Positions 43,363 to 51,497 of a stretch of DNA of 64,000 nucleotides are shown here, one piece after another. The position numbers were made by a program, and so were the translations under genes. Positions within the stretch are counted from its first letter, which is position 1, and every line of letters starts with the position of its first letter. The notes under the pieces are model-generated. The model saw only the letters and a list, made by a program, of their open reading frames with translations, did no database searches and was not told the origin of the DNA. Source of the DNA: Mycolicibacterium alvei. Its GTDB lineage: Bacteria > Actinomycetota > Actinomycetes > Mycobacteriales > Mycobacteriaceae. Location: assembly GCF_010727325.1 (NCBI RefSeq), contig NZ_AP022565.1, positions 2,666,001-2,730,000 on the forward strand, given 5' to 3'.

Positions 43363-45005
43363 CCGTCCGAACGCGGGGGCTGCGGTCGACGCTGGATCCG
43401 CAGCGCCTGCGTCGGCACCTGAAGATCGGTCGTCGGCGGCGCGGCCAGCACGGTTGTCGAATCCTCCTTCAGCCGAACAATTCTCGGCACCGAAGCCGCT
43501 CGGGGTTGCCGGACGATGGTCGGGGGCGCGGAGATCTCGTTGGTGGGAGCCGCAGGCGGTTCGGTGGGTGTCGGCTTGGCCGAACGGGTTTCACGTCGCA
43601 CCAGATAGCCGGCGAACGGTCCGGTGAACACCATCACCGCCAGTACGAGCAGGCTGAGCACACACACCGTGACGTCGAAGGTGCTGGTGATCTGCTGGGC
43701 CAGGTTGTTGCCGTAGATCGCTGCGGGGGCCGGCCCGGCGTAGCGCGGTGCCAGGGCCACCCCGATCGCCACATTCGCCGCGGTGAAGACGAACAGCACG
43801 GCGCTGAAGGCCGCGGCCACCGTCGTCGACGTCAGCCCCCGGTCGAGCTGGCGGTGCAGCCACCGCGCGACCAACGCGGTGACCAGGTTGAACACCGTCA
43901 TCGCGACCGTGTCGTACAACGCGCGCGGGAGGTCCAGCGACTGGGCGATCAGGAAGTCGACGACCCGCAGCGTGGCCGCCGCGAACGCCCAGAAGGCGAT
44001 CAGCGTCAGGCATTTCTGCGCGGCGCCGCGGTAGGCACCGATGGTCGGCGGCTTGATCAGGAAGACGGCGTACAGGGTCGTCGGCGCAACGATCGCACCC
44101 GCCGCGGCCCAGGCGAGGTAGCCCTCGTAGCCCACGGCCGCCGTCGAGGTGTTCTGGGCGATGCCGTGAAAGGCATCGATGTCGCGGCCGAGACCGACCA
44201 GCCACACCAGAGTGGCGGCAATCGCACCCGAGACGGCGATGGCCGTCGTGGCCAACCGGGCCGCACCGGTGCGCTCGGTCAGCCAGCGCGACGCGATGAC
44301 CAGAGCGATCATCGCCTCCGCCCCGTAGAGCACGGTGGTGACGATGACGGCGATGTCGTGACCACCGAATTCGACCTGTGTGACGAACAGATACCGCAGC
44401 CGCCAGTAGACGTTGAATGCGACGGACAGCGTCGCCAGCGCGATCGACAGGAAACCGATCACCCGCGCGATGGCATACCAGCGCCGAAACTTGTTGTCCT
44501 CGATCGTGATCGACGTGATCGGCGGCTGACCGGCCAACAGTGCACCCGCGACTCCGAGCAGCATGCCCGGGCCCACGCCCGGCGGGACGGCCCCGGTGCC
44601 GCCGCCGCGGACGGTCTGCACCACGTGATAGCCGACGAAACCGATGACCACGATTAGGTAGGCGGCACTGAGCGCGAGCCGAATCCGGCTGGTGCGCCGA
44701 ACGTCGGCCTTGCCGGCACCGAGGCGGAACGGACCCAGGTGCGGTGTCAGTGCGGCGACGATCGCCAGCAGCGTCACGACGGACAGCAGGGCGAAAGTCG
44801 ACCCGGCACTGCCGGGCACACCGACGCCCAATTCCAGGTTCCACGGGAGCAGCATCGCGATGACGAGCAGTACCACGGCGAGGCCGTCACGCGCCCGGTT
44901 GGTCCGGGTGGGTACGTAGCCGACCCGCGGAGGACGCTCCGCAACCGGTGCGGCCACGGTCGCCACCTCGACTGTGGCGGACGCGTCGTAACGATCGTCG
45001 CTCAC
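43359..45005 (-). CDS. Polytopic membrane protein of unknown function
   Basis: A 548-residue protein with about 11 transmembrane helices between residues 45 and 465, a short acidic/Thr-rich cytosolic N-terminus, and a Pro/Thr-rich C-terminal tail (PTPTEPPAAPT and similar). It has no transporter motif I recognise. GTG at 45005 has GAGAGGAATC upstream. The gene is divergent from the proline-rich protein at 45189, sharing a 183-bp spacer. The pair may act together at the envelope (inference only). Confidence 0.7.
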   Translation of the reverse strand: MSDDRYDASATVEVATVAAPVAERPPRVGYVPTRTNRARDGLAVVLLVIAMLLPWNLELGVGVPGSAGSTFALLSVVTLLAIVAALTPHLGPFRLGAGKADVRRTSRIRLALSAAYLIVVIGFVGYHVVQTVRGGGTGAVPPGVGPGMLLGVAGALLAGQPPITSITIEDNKFRRWYAIARVIGFLSIALATLSVAFNVYWRLRYLFVTQVEFGGHDIAVIVTTVLYGAEAMIALVIASRWLTERTGAARLATTAIAVSGAIAATLVWLVGLGRDIDAFHGIAQNTSTAAVGYEGYLAWAAAGAIVAPTTLYAVFLIKPPTIGAYRGAAQKCLTLIAFWAFAAATLRVVDFLIAQSLDLPRALYDTVAMTVFNLVTALVARWLHRQLDRGLTSTTVAAAFSAVLFVFTAANVAIGVALAPRYAGPAPAAIYGNNLAQQITSTFDVTVCVLSLLVLAVMVFTGPFAGYLVRRETRSAKPTPTEPPAAPTNEISAPPTIVRQPRAASVPRIVRLKEDSTTVLAAPPTTDLQVPTQALRIQRRPQPPRSDG

Positions 45006-45188
45006 GTACCGATTCCTCTCTATGAGTGACCCCGCACGGGACCCAACCAGCGTGCTCACTTTTGCTCCGGCGCACAAGCGGCGCTGGCAGTCACGGTCGT
45101 TCGGCCACCAAGGCCCGCCGAGGCTGTGCGGTAGCTTGGATTTGTCCGTCGGGGCCCGTAGGACATGCACGAAGCGAGGAGAGGAACC

Positions 45189-47090
45189 GTGGACGTAGTC
45201 CTCGGCGTTGCGGTCACCGGGCGTGTGGCGCGCTTGGCCATGATCGGATCGCCCGCGAGCGGCGGCCAGGTTCTGGATCAGTACGCACTCGATCTGCCCG
45301 ACGACCTGGTGGCCGAGATGTCGGAGCTGGCCGAGACCATTATCGGCACGCACCGTGCGGTGACCGAGTCCGGTAACCAGGTGACCGCGACCCGGCTGTG
45401 CCTGCTCGACGATTCGGCGGCCGACACGTTGCGCCAGACCGTGCTCGACGCCGGAGTGCCGAACGTCGAGGTGGTGACCGAAGCCGAGGCGGCCGCGGCC
45501 CTGGCCCGCAGCGTGGGCGCCGACGCCGCACTGCTGCTGGCCGACGACGACACCGTGTCGCTGACGACGGTCGGGGACGACGCGGCAACTCCCACTTCGA
45601 CGTTGGCCACCATGCCGATCGGCACGGCCGGGGCTGCCGCCGCGTGCGCCGCGGTGCTCAAGCGGGTGCCCGCCGACGCAGCCCCGACTCGCGTGCTTCT
45701 GGTCGGGCAGCGCCTCGATCTTGATTCTGTTGCGGCAGAGCTTCGTTCGACCGCACCGGTCGAGGTGGCGCCGGACGCCGGCTACGCAATCGCCCGGGGC
45801 GCGGCCCAGTTGGTCGGCGATATCGCACCGGCCAGTGCATCCACTCAGATGGCACCCGTCGTCGGTGCGCCGCAGGATCCGACGCTAATGGCGCCCGCGG
45901 CCTCGGATGCGACGCAGATGGCACCGGCTTCCGATGCCACCCAGATGGCGCCGATGACCCCCGCCGCCGAGGCCACGCAGATGGCGCCCGCCCCCGCTGA
46001 CGCCGCCGCCGTCGGGCCGGACCTGGCCTACTCGCAGGATCCCGAGGACCAACCCTGGGCCGACGAGATGCCGATGGATGCGGTCAACGAGTTCATCCCC
46101 GAACAGGACGAAGACCCCGACTACACGACCGTCATCGCGCCGCCACCGCCGCGGATGCTGCTGATGGGCAGTGCCCTGACCTTCGTCGTGGTCAGCTTCG
46201 CCACCCTGGCCGTCACGGTCGCCATCAACGTCCGGCCCACGGCCGATGTGCGAGCACAGCCAGCGCCCGCCGAGCAGGCTCAGACCGTACCCGGCAACTA
46301 CCTGCCGCCGGTACCGCACGAGCCGGATCCCGTGGCGCTGCCCGTCTCGGTCCTGACTCCCCCGCCCGCTGCACCCGCGGCGCCCAAGGTGCGCCAGGGC
46401 ACCGGCGATCAGCCGGTCAACCAGGTGCCTGCTCCGGTGGCCCCGCCTCCTGCACCTGCCCCGGCACCCGCACCCGTGGTGGTTCCGCCGGTTCCGGTGC
46501 CCGTTCCGATCCCGCTTCCCGTTCCGATCCCCGTTCCGCCGGTCGTCTGGCCGACGCTGCCGACGTGGTCGCCTCCGACAACGCCGACAACCCCGCCGAC
46601 CACCACCGCGCCGCCCACGACCACCACGGCTCCCCCGACCACCACGACGGCGCCGCCCACCACGACCACTACGGCCCCGCCGACGACGACTGCGCCACCG
46701 ACCACGACGGCACCGCCGACGACCACCGCACCACCCACCACCACGGCACCACCGACCACGACCGTGCCGCCGACCCGCACGTCCGCTCAAGAGACTGTGC
46801 CTCCGGTCGAGACACCGACCCAGACCGCACCCGCCTATACGCCCCCGGTCGAACAGCCTTCGACGCAAGCTCCGGTGATTCAGGCGCCGGTGACCACGGT
46901 GGCGCCGCAGTCGCCATTCGGTGGCGACTCCCCGTATGGGGGCGGTTCATCGAGCGGCGGTAGTTCATCCTCCGGTGGCGGCTCCTCCAGTGGTGGGTCG
47001 TCGAGCGGCGGCCTCTTCGGCGGCGGTAGTGGCTCTGGGAGCGGCAGTTACGGTGGCTCGCCGGTGACGACGATGCCGGTCAGTCCTTAG
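45189..47090 (+). CDS. Pro/Thr-rich membrane protein with repeated TQMAP motifs (Rv0312-like)
   Basis: A 633-residue protein. Residues 1-215 are the same conserved domain as in the protein at 34550 (VDVVLGVAVTGRVARLAM start, GYAIARGAAQLVGD end). A linker of about 60 residues (220-275) holds several copies of TQMAP, in contexts ASTQMAP, DATQMAP (twice) and EATQMAP. A transmembrane helix is at about 322-345. The remainder is Pro-rich, then (PPTTTA)n repeats, then a Gly/Ser-rich tail. GTG at 45189 is the start: GGAGAGGAACC lies just upstream, better than the ATG at 45165. From memory Rv0312 has the same layout. Function unknown; threonines of TQMAP may be phosphorylated by Ser/Thr kinases. Confidence 0.78.
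   Translation: MDVVLGVAVTGRVARLAMIGSPASGGQVLDQYALDLPDDLVAEMSELAETIIGTHRAVTESGNQVTATRLCLLDDSAADTLRQTVLDAGVPNVEVVTEAEAAAALARSVGADAALLLADDDTVSLTTVGDDAATPTSTLATMPIGTAGAAAACAAVLKRVPADAAPTRVLLVGQRLDLDSVAAELRSTAPVEVAPDAGYAIARGAAQLVGDIAPASASTQMAPVVGAPQDPTLMAPAASDATQMAPASDATQMAPMTPAAEATQMAPAPADAAAVGPDLAYSQDPEDQPWADEMPMDAVNEFIPEQDEDPDYTTVIAPPPPRMLLMGSALTFVVVSFATLAVTVAINVRPTADVRAQPAPAEQAQTVPGNYLPPVPHEPDPVALPVSVLTPPPAAPAAPKVRQGTGDQPVNQVPAPVAPPPAPAPAPAPVVVPPVPVPVPIPLPVPIPVPPVVWPTLPTWSPPTTPTTPPTTTAPPTTTTAPPTTTTAPPTTTTTAPPTTTAPPTTTAPPTTTAPPTTTAPPTTTVPPTRTSAQETVPPVETPTQTAPAYTPPVEQPSTQAPVIQAPVTTVAPQSPFGGDSPYGGGSSSGGSSSSGGGSSSGGSSSGGLFGGGSGSGSGSYGGSPVTTMPVSP
46592..46772 (+). repeat. Tandem proline-threonine codon repeats
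   Basis: About nine to ten imperfect units encoding PPTTTA, PPTTTTA or PPTTTTTA inside the gene at 45189. Variation is in the number of Thr codons, as expected from replication slippage. Likely length-variable between strains. Confidence 0.75.
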
Positions 47091-47224
47091 CCGGGGCGCC
47101 CTGGAAGGTAGGCCGGCGCGGGCGCGGTAGCGCATGTCGAAAGTGACGCCGATGGTGCAGCTCAGTGCGAGTGAGCGGATCACGATTCACCCTGCCGAAC
47201 GGCGCCTATGCTGAGCACCGAAAG

Positions 47225-47253
47225 CCCCCGCGCAGCATGCATGCTGCCGGGGG
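47225..47253 (+). terminator. Terminator hairpin after the Pro/Thr-rich gene
   Basis: CCCCCG followed by GCAGCATGCATGCTGC and CGGGGG forms a nearly perfect stem with one unpaired base on each side. It lies 135 nt after the stop codon and 28 nt before the next start. No T-tract. Confidence 0.55.
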
Positions 47254-47280
47254 TCTGACCAAGAAGGGGTCGATGACCTG

Positions 47281-47646
47281 ATGTTAGTCACCGGATTGAT
47301 CATCGCCGAGCGCGCGAGCGCAGTGGACGGGAAGCTGAACATGACCGGAGGTGTGGTCACCTCGGGTAAGCGACGGCCAGGCGAGAAGATCTACATCCCA
47401 CTCGTGTTGCTCACCCAGGCTGACGACAACCGCAATGACACAATCACCGTCCTCCTTCACAGCCCAGACGGTCGTGTCATCCCGATATCCGTACCGGTCC
47501 CAGAAGTCACGCAGAGTGGTCGCGACGCGGGTTTCATGGTCCATCCCTTCGGACTGCCACCCGAAGCGCCAGACGGACGATACGTATTCGTCGCTGGAAA
47601 CATCTCCGTGCCGTTGACCATTTCGACGGTTGACGACAAGAACTGA
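47281..47646 (+). CDS. Small DUF6941-like protein
   Basis: A 121-residue protein with the beta-rich pattern of small actinobacterial proteins of this type. It begins LVTGLIIAERASAVDGKLNM, continues IYIPLVLLTQADD, and has RYVFVAGNISVPLTI near the end. No signal peptide or membrane helix. Codon use is somewhat less G/C-biased than the neighbours. Family assignment is tentative and no function is known. ATG at 47281 follows GAAGGGG by about 12 nt. Confidence 0.55.
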   Translation: MLVTGLIIAERASAVDGKLNMTGGVVTSGKRRPGEKIYIPLVLLTQADDNRNDTITVLLHSPDGRVIPISVPVPEVTQSGRDAGFMVHPFGLPPEAPDGRYVFVAGNISVPLTISTVDDKN

Positions 47647-47723
47647 CGTTCCCGGCTCCACCGGCGCCTGATTCGAGCTTCGCGCGCGCCGTGCACTTCT
47701 GTGCACTTTTGGCCCCAGAAACC

Positions 47724-47755
47724 AGTCAGGCCCCCTCCGAAGAGGGGGCCTGACT
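47724..47755 (-). terminator. tRNA-Tyr terminator
   Basis: AGTCAGGCCCCCTC pairs perfectly with GAGGGGGCCTGACT around a CGAA-type tetraloop, 4 nt beyond the 3' end of tRNA-Tyr on the minus strand. Confidence 0.75.
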
Positions 47756-47759
47756 CGGG

Positions 47760-47842
47760 TGGCAGATGCAGGATTCGAACCTGCGTAGGCGTAAGCCGAC
47801 GGATTTACAGTCCGCTCCCATTGGCCGCTCGGGCAATCTGCC
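47760..47842 (-). tRNA. tRNA-Tyr (anticodon GTA)
   Basis: The minus strand folds as a class II tRNA. The acceptor strand GGCAGAT pairs with ATCTGCC, the anticodon loop is CTGTAAA with anticodon GTA, a long variable arm (GTCGGCTTACGCCTAC) is typical of bacterial tRNA-Tyr, and the T-arm is CAGGTTCGAATCCTG. CCA is not encoded in full (the discriminator A is at 47760). Confidence 0.96.
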
Positions 47843-47951
47843 TGGTTTCGCCCCGCCCCGTTTCCGGTTTGGTGCGACTAGCAGGGTACAACGAGGATGT
47901 ACCAAAGTTACAAACCGGCAGCATTCACCGAGGGAAGAGGAGGGGCGTCCG

Positions 47952-48443
47952 ATGGCGGATTCCAGCTTCGACGTCGTCAGCAAGGTCGACCGCCAGGAGG
48001 TCGACAACGCGCTCAACCAGGCCGCCAAGGAGCTGTCCACCCGGTTCGACTTCCGCGGCACCGAAACCAGCATCGCCTGGAAGGGCGAAGAGGTGATCGA
48101 ACTCACGTCCAGCACCGAGGAGCGCGTCAAGGCCGCGGTCGACGTGTTCAAGGAGAAACTGGTCCGCCGCGACATCTCGATGAAGGCCTTCGACGCCGGC
48201 GACCCGCAGGCCAGCGGCAAGACCTACAAGGTGTCCGGCGACATCAAGCAGGGCATCAGTACCGAGCAGGCCAAGAAGATCACCAAGCTCATCCGCGACG
48301 AGGGCCCCAAGGGCGTCAAGGCGCAGATCCAGGGCGAGGAGATCCGGGTCAGCTCGAAGAAGCGTGACGATCTGCAGGCCGTTCAGGCGCTGCTGCGCGG
48401 TGCCGACCTTGAGGTGGCGCTGCAGTTCGTCAACTATCGGTAA
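47952..48443 (+). CDS. yajQ: YajQ-family nucleotide-binding protein
   Basis: A 163-residue protein of the YajQ/UPF0234 family (Rv0566c-like). It shows the characteristic start [20 protein letters not shown], the [10 protein letters not shown] segment, [16 protein letters not shown] and the ending VALQFVNYR. Two RNA-recognition-like folds are expected. In other bacteria YajQ proteins bind cyclic di-GMP or nucleic acids. GAGGGAAGAGGAGG provides a strong upstream purine-rich region. Confidence 0.92.
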   Translation: MADSSFDVVSKVDRQEVDNALNQAAKELSTRFDFRGTETSIAWKGEEVIELTSSTEERVKAAVDVFKEKLVRRDISMKAFDAGDPQASGKTYKVSGDIKQGISTEQAKKITKLIRDEGPKGVKAQIQGEEIRVSSKKRDDLQAVQALLRGADLEVALQFVNYR

Positions 48444-48455
48444 CGGCCTTGCGCC

Positions 48456-48510
48456 CAACGTGAAGAAGATCGCGAGATTCTCGAGACATCTCGCGATCTT
48501 CTTCACGTTG
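48456..48510 (+). terminator. Long perfect hairpin after yajQ
   Basis: A perfect 22-bp stem (48456-48477 with 48489-48510) and an 11-nt loop. The arm runs CAACGTGAAGAAG then ATCGCGAGA. A flanking GCGCCCA/TGGGCGC pair adds a further outer stem. It lies 13 nt after the yajQ stop and is longer than most mycobacterial terminators. Confidence 0.65.
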
Positions 48511-48590
48511 GCGACCCAACTGGGCGCACCCGTGGTCGCTGGGCGACCAGCACCAACAAGCACCCGCTTCGGCGGCCTACCGACCTGACA

Positions 48591-48634
48591 ACCTGATACC
48601 ACCGGTAGTACTGCATCTGCAGACCACATACCGA
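48591..48634. repeat. Dispersed hairpin element, diverged third copy
   Basis: Shares the loop core TACCACCGGTAGTA with 16576-16590 (TATCACCGGTAGTA), the preceding AACCTG, and the distal CACATA. The arms have decayed and no longer form a long stem. It lies between yajQ and the end of the mce operon. Confidence 0.4.
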
Positions 48635-48706
48635 CCGGTTCCGCGGTACTGATGACTTCAGGGCCGAGACGTCGCGCACACGTTCACGTCGGCCCACCGC
48701 TAAGGA

Positions 48707-49516
48707 TCAGCCGCCGTACTGCGGTTGCAGCACCGGGGCGAGCGCCGAGAGCGGAATGCGCGCCTGCACGGTGCCACCGTCCATCGACCACTGCATCGCC
48801 CCCGGGGTGAAATTGATCGGGGAGTCGCGGCCGACCGGATAGTCGGGCATATAGAGGATCAACTCGTCCGGGGTCAGCGCCCAGGCCTTGTAACCGCCCG
48901 AGTACACCTTGTCCGGGGTCCAGCGGTCCGGGGTGAAGGGATAGGTACCGGGCTGGTGCGGCGGTGGTGCGGCATCGAGTGCGGCGACGATGAACGGCTC
49001 ACCCAGGCGCGGGATCTCGGCCCGGTGGTCGACGCCCGGCTTGAACAGATCGGCCAGCTGTATCTGCCGGCCGCCCGCGAACGTGAACGTGCGGTAGGCG
49101 TCGCTGACGATGGGTGCGTTCGGGTGCGACAGCGCATCGGTACCGACCGTCCCGGAGTACATCTCGTGGAAGACGGCTGTCATCGCATCGCCGTGCTGGA
49201 AAATCTCGAACTGCTCCTCACCGAAGCTGTCGGAGGCCATCTTCTGCGCGGCATTGCGCCAGTTGTTCATCAGAGTCGTCAGGTACTGCCGGATGACGGG
49301 GTTTTCCACCAGATCACCGGGCAGCGCGACCGTGATGTCACGCACCGCTTTTCGGTCCGAGGTCACCGATGTGCGACAGGCGTGCCCGTCCCACTGTCCG
49401 GCCAGTTCGTCACAGAACGATGCCGCCGAGGCCGCGGCGGGCGGGGCGGTCATGATCGCCACCGCCGTGCCTGCCGCCAGGGCCGCCGCGCCGATCAGCT
49501 TGCCGATTCGCAACAT
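48707..49516 (-). CDS. Secreted DUF3298/RsiV-like (MPT64-type) protein, last gene of the mce operon
   Basis: A 269-residue protein with a signal peptide (ALAAGTAVAIMTAPPAAASA). A cysteine pair occurs at the start (FCDELAGQW, HACRT). The mature domain resembles RsiV/MPT64 proteins: RTFTFAGGRQIQLADLF and DELILYMPDYPVG are typical of the DUF3298 lysozyme/mannan-binding-like fold. MPT64 relatives are secreted antigens; RsiV relatives bind lysozyme. It begins 9 nt after the Mam gene, so it belongs to the mce transcript, an unusual cargo. Confidence 0.72.
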   Translation of the reverse strand: MLRIGKLIGAAALAAGTAVAIMTAPPAAASAASFCDELAGQWDGHACRTSVTSDRKAVRDITVALPGDLVENPVIRQYLTTLMNNWRNAAQKMASDSFGEEQFEIFQHGDAMTAVFHEMYSGTVGTDALSHPNAPIVSDAYRTFTFAGGRQIQLADLFKPGVDHRAEIPRLGEPFIVAALDAAPPPHQPGTYPFTPDRWTPDKVYSGGYKAWALTPDELILYMPDYPVGRDSPINFTPGAMQWSMDGGTVQARIPLSALAPVLQPQYGG

Positions 49517-49525
49517 GTCAATACC

Positions 49526-50224
49526 TCACGGGAGTTCCACTTTGCTTGCCCGCCACTGCCCGTCGACCTTCTCCATCGTCATCTTGATGCGGCTGCGGTC
49601 GATCCGTGGATCGGGCACGGTGCTGTTGGCCACCGACTGGTCGACGAACAACAACACCACGACCTTGTCCTTGCTCGCCGACTGCACGGCCGACTGCAGC
49701 ACCACGCCGTGCGCCGTGGCCTTGTTGTCGATGAGCAGCTGGCGCAGCTGGGCGCTCGACTGCGAGTACATGTCCTTGAACTCACCGGTCGCGCCGGCCA
49801 GCACCTGATTGAAGTTCTCGTCCACCTTGTTCGAGTCGATACTCGTCAAGATCTGGGCGTAGTTCACCGCGGTTTCCTGCGCCTGCTGGCCGGCCTGCGT
49901 CACCAGATAGGTCTGCCACAGCTTCCACCCCAGGAAGCCCGAAAGCGCCAGGGAGGCAACGAAGACGGCAGCCACGATGCCGACGAGCACCCGGCGGCGC
50001 CAGCCCGGTGACGACGCGACTGCCCCGTCGGCGTCGGCCTCTGCCGCATCGTCGGCTTCATCCTTGGCTTCGCCCTTGATGTCGTCCTTGGCTTCGCCGT
50101 CGGCTTCCGACTCGGTGATCTCCTCGACCTTCTCTTCGGCCTTCTCTTCGATACCGATTGCGTCGTCGACGGTCTCGGCCTGATCCTCGTCGGTCTTCTT
50201 GTCCGTCGTCACGGTCACCGTCAT
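49526..50224 (-). CDS. Mce-associated membrane protein (Mam)
   Basis: A 232-residue protein. An acidic/Glu-Ala-rich cytosolic region (residues 1-70) precedes one transmembrane helix (about 76-100) and a periplasmic domain of the Mam/NTF2-like type (AVNYAQILTSIDSNKVDENF, ATGEFKDMYSQSSAQLRQLL). Mam proteins stabilise Mce complexes in the periplasm. ATG at 50224 has AAGGAGATGAC upstream. It lies 22 nt after mceF. Confidence 0.85.
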   Translation of the reverse strand: MTVTVTTDKKTDEDQAETVDDAIGIEEKAEEKVEEITESEADGEAKDDIKGEAKDEADDAAEADADGAVASSPGWRRRVLVGIVAAVFVASLALSGFLGWKLWQTYLVTQAGQQAQETAVNYAQILTSIDSNKVDENFNQVLAGATGEFKDMYSQSSAQLRQLLIDNKATAHGVVLQSAVQSASKDKVVVLLFVDQSVANSTVPDPRIDRSRIKMTMEKVDGQWRASKVELP

Positions 50225-50246
50225 CTCCTTGGTGAGGTTGGGTGGA

Positions 50247-51497
50247 TTAGCGGGGCGGTTCGATCGGCAGCGTCGGACCGCCGTAGGGCGTGGGAATGGT
50301 GTAGCGCCCCTTGGGTGTCGGGTCGGTGGTCCGCCCGAGATCGGCCCCGGGCGGCGGGCCCGCGGTGTCGTCACCTGCCGGACGCGGCGCATTCTTGGCA
50401 CCGCGGACCAGGACACCGGGGTGGTCGTCGCGGCAGTAGGTGTACATATAGGGCTCCGGGTAGTCCGCCGATCCCGGAGGCCGGCGCGGTGTCCCGTAGT
50501 CGCAGGTATAGCGCGGGTAGAGGTCTGCCGTCACCCACAGCCCGTTGTCGTGCATGGCGCTACCCAGTGCATCGAGCATCGAGGTGCGGTAGCTCGGGAA
50601 CAGCGAACTCAGCGCCGGCACCCGCAGGTACAGCAATTGCGATGTGCTGGCGAGGCTTCCGAGCAGTTGCACCATGGTGTCGGAGTTGTCGGTGAACAAG
50701 TTGTCCACGGCGTTCAACGTGGCGGGGGTCTGATTCGTCAGCCTGCGGAAGCCGTCCCGCATCGTGTTCACGCCGTCGAACGTCGAGCTCAGATTGTCCG
50801 ATGCCACCTCGATGCCGGCGTTCTTGTCGGACATCAGGTTGAGCACCACCCGACTGTTGCGCAGCGTGCTCACCGTCTCGGGCAGCACCGAATCCAGCGT
50901 CGAGAGGAGGAAGGTGCCGCCATCGATGACGTCGGCGAGCTTGCCGGGGCCGGCTTTCGACATGCTCAGTTCCCGGCGGATCACTTCGAGCTTGTCGGGT
51001 TCGAGTTGGGCCAGTGCACCGTCGGCGTCGGCGAGCAACTCGGCCAGGGTGACCGGCACGGTGGCCCTGCCCAGGCCGATCACACTGCCGTCCGACAGGA
51101 ACGGCCCGTCATTGCTGTCCGCGACGAAGTCGACGTACTGCTCACCGGCGGCCGACAACCCCGACACCCGCACATCGCTGGCCTTCGGGATCGACACTGC
51201 CGAGCTCACGTTCACCACCGCGTTGACGCCGGACGGCGTGATGTCGAGCCGTTCCACCTTCCCGACCCGCACGCCCCGCATGGTGACGTCCTGATTGGGC
51301 AGCAGGCCGCCGGATTCCGGCAACTCGATGGTGATGCGGTAGTCGGAGGCGAAGGGTTGGACCCGCAGCGCCCCGATCATCAGGTAGGCGGCGGCCACCA
51401 CCAGGGTCATCACCAGCGCACCCGCCGAAAGCCAGGAACGACGCCGATACCCGGCCCGGACGACGCCGACCACGGAATCCGCAACAGCGTTGATCAT
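50247..51497 (-). CDS. mceF: Mce-family substrate-binding protein MceF
   Basis: A 416-residue protein. One N-terminal helix (LVMTLVVAAAYLMIGAL) anchors an MCE domain (about 50-130, with NQDVTMRGVRVGKVERLDI) followed by a long helical region and a Pro/Gly-rich tail. Mce proteins form the hexameric ring and tube that carries lipids or sterols across the envelope. ATG overlaps the mceE stop (ATGA). Confidence 0.9.
   Translation of the reverse strand: MINAVADSVVGVVRAGYRRRSWLSAGALVMTLVVAAAYLMIGALRVQPFASDYRITIELPESGGLLPNQDVTMRGVRVGKVERLDITPSGVNAVVNVSSAVSIPKASDVRVSGLSAAGEQYVDFVADSNDGPFLSDGSVIGLGRATVPVTLAELLADADGALAQLEPDKLEVIRRELSMSKAGPGKLADVIDGGTFLLSTLDSVLPETVSTLRNSRVVLNLMSDKNAGIEVASDNLSSTFDGVNTMRDGFRRLTNQTPATLNAVDNLFTDNSDTMVQLLGSLASTSQLLYLRVPALSSLFPSYRTSMLDALGSAMHDNGLWVTADLYPRYTCDYGTPRRPPGSADYPEPYMYTYCRDDHPGVLVRGAKNAPRPAGDDTAGPPPGADLGRTTDPTPKGRYTIPTPYGGPTLPIEPPR

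Noticed and set aside
46409..46780. Minus-strand frame of 123 codons with [12 protein letters not shown] repeats
   Set aside because: It is the antisense of the (PPTTT)n codon repeats in the gene at 45189. No ribosome site and no independent coding signal.
47134..47214. 26-codon frame after the Pro/Thr-rich gene
   Set aside because: No ribosome-binding site and no conserved-looking sequence. It could be coding, but there is nothing to support it.
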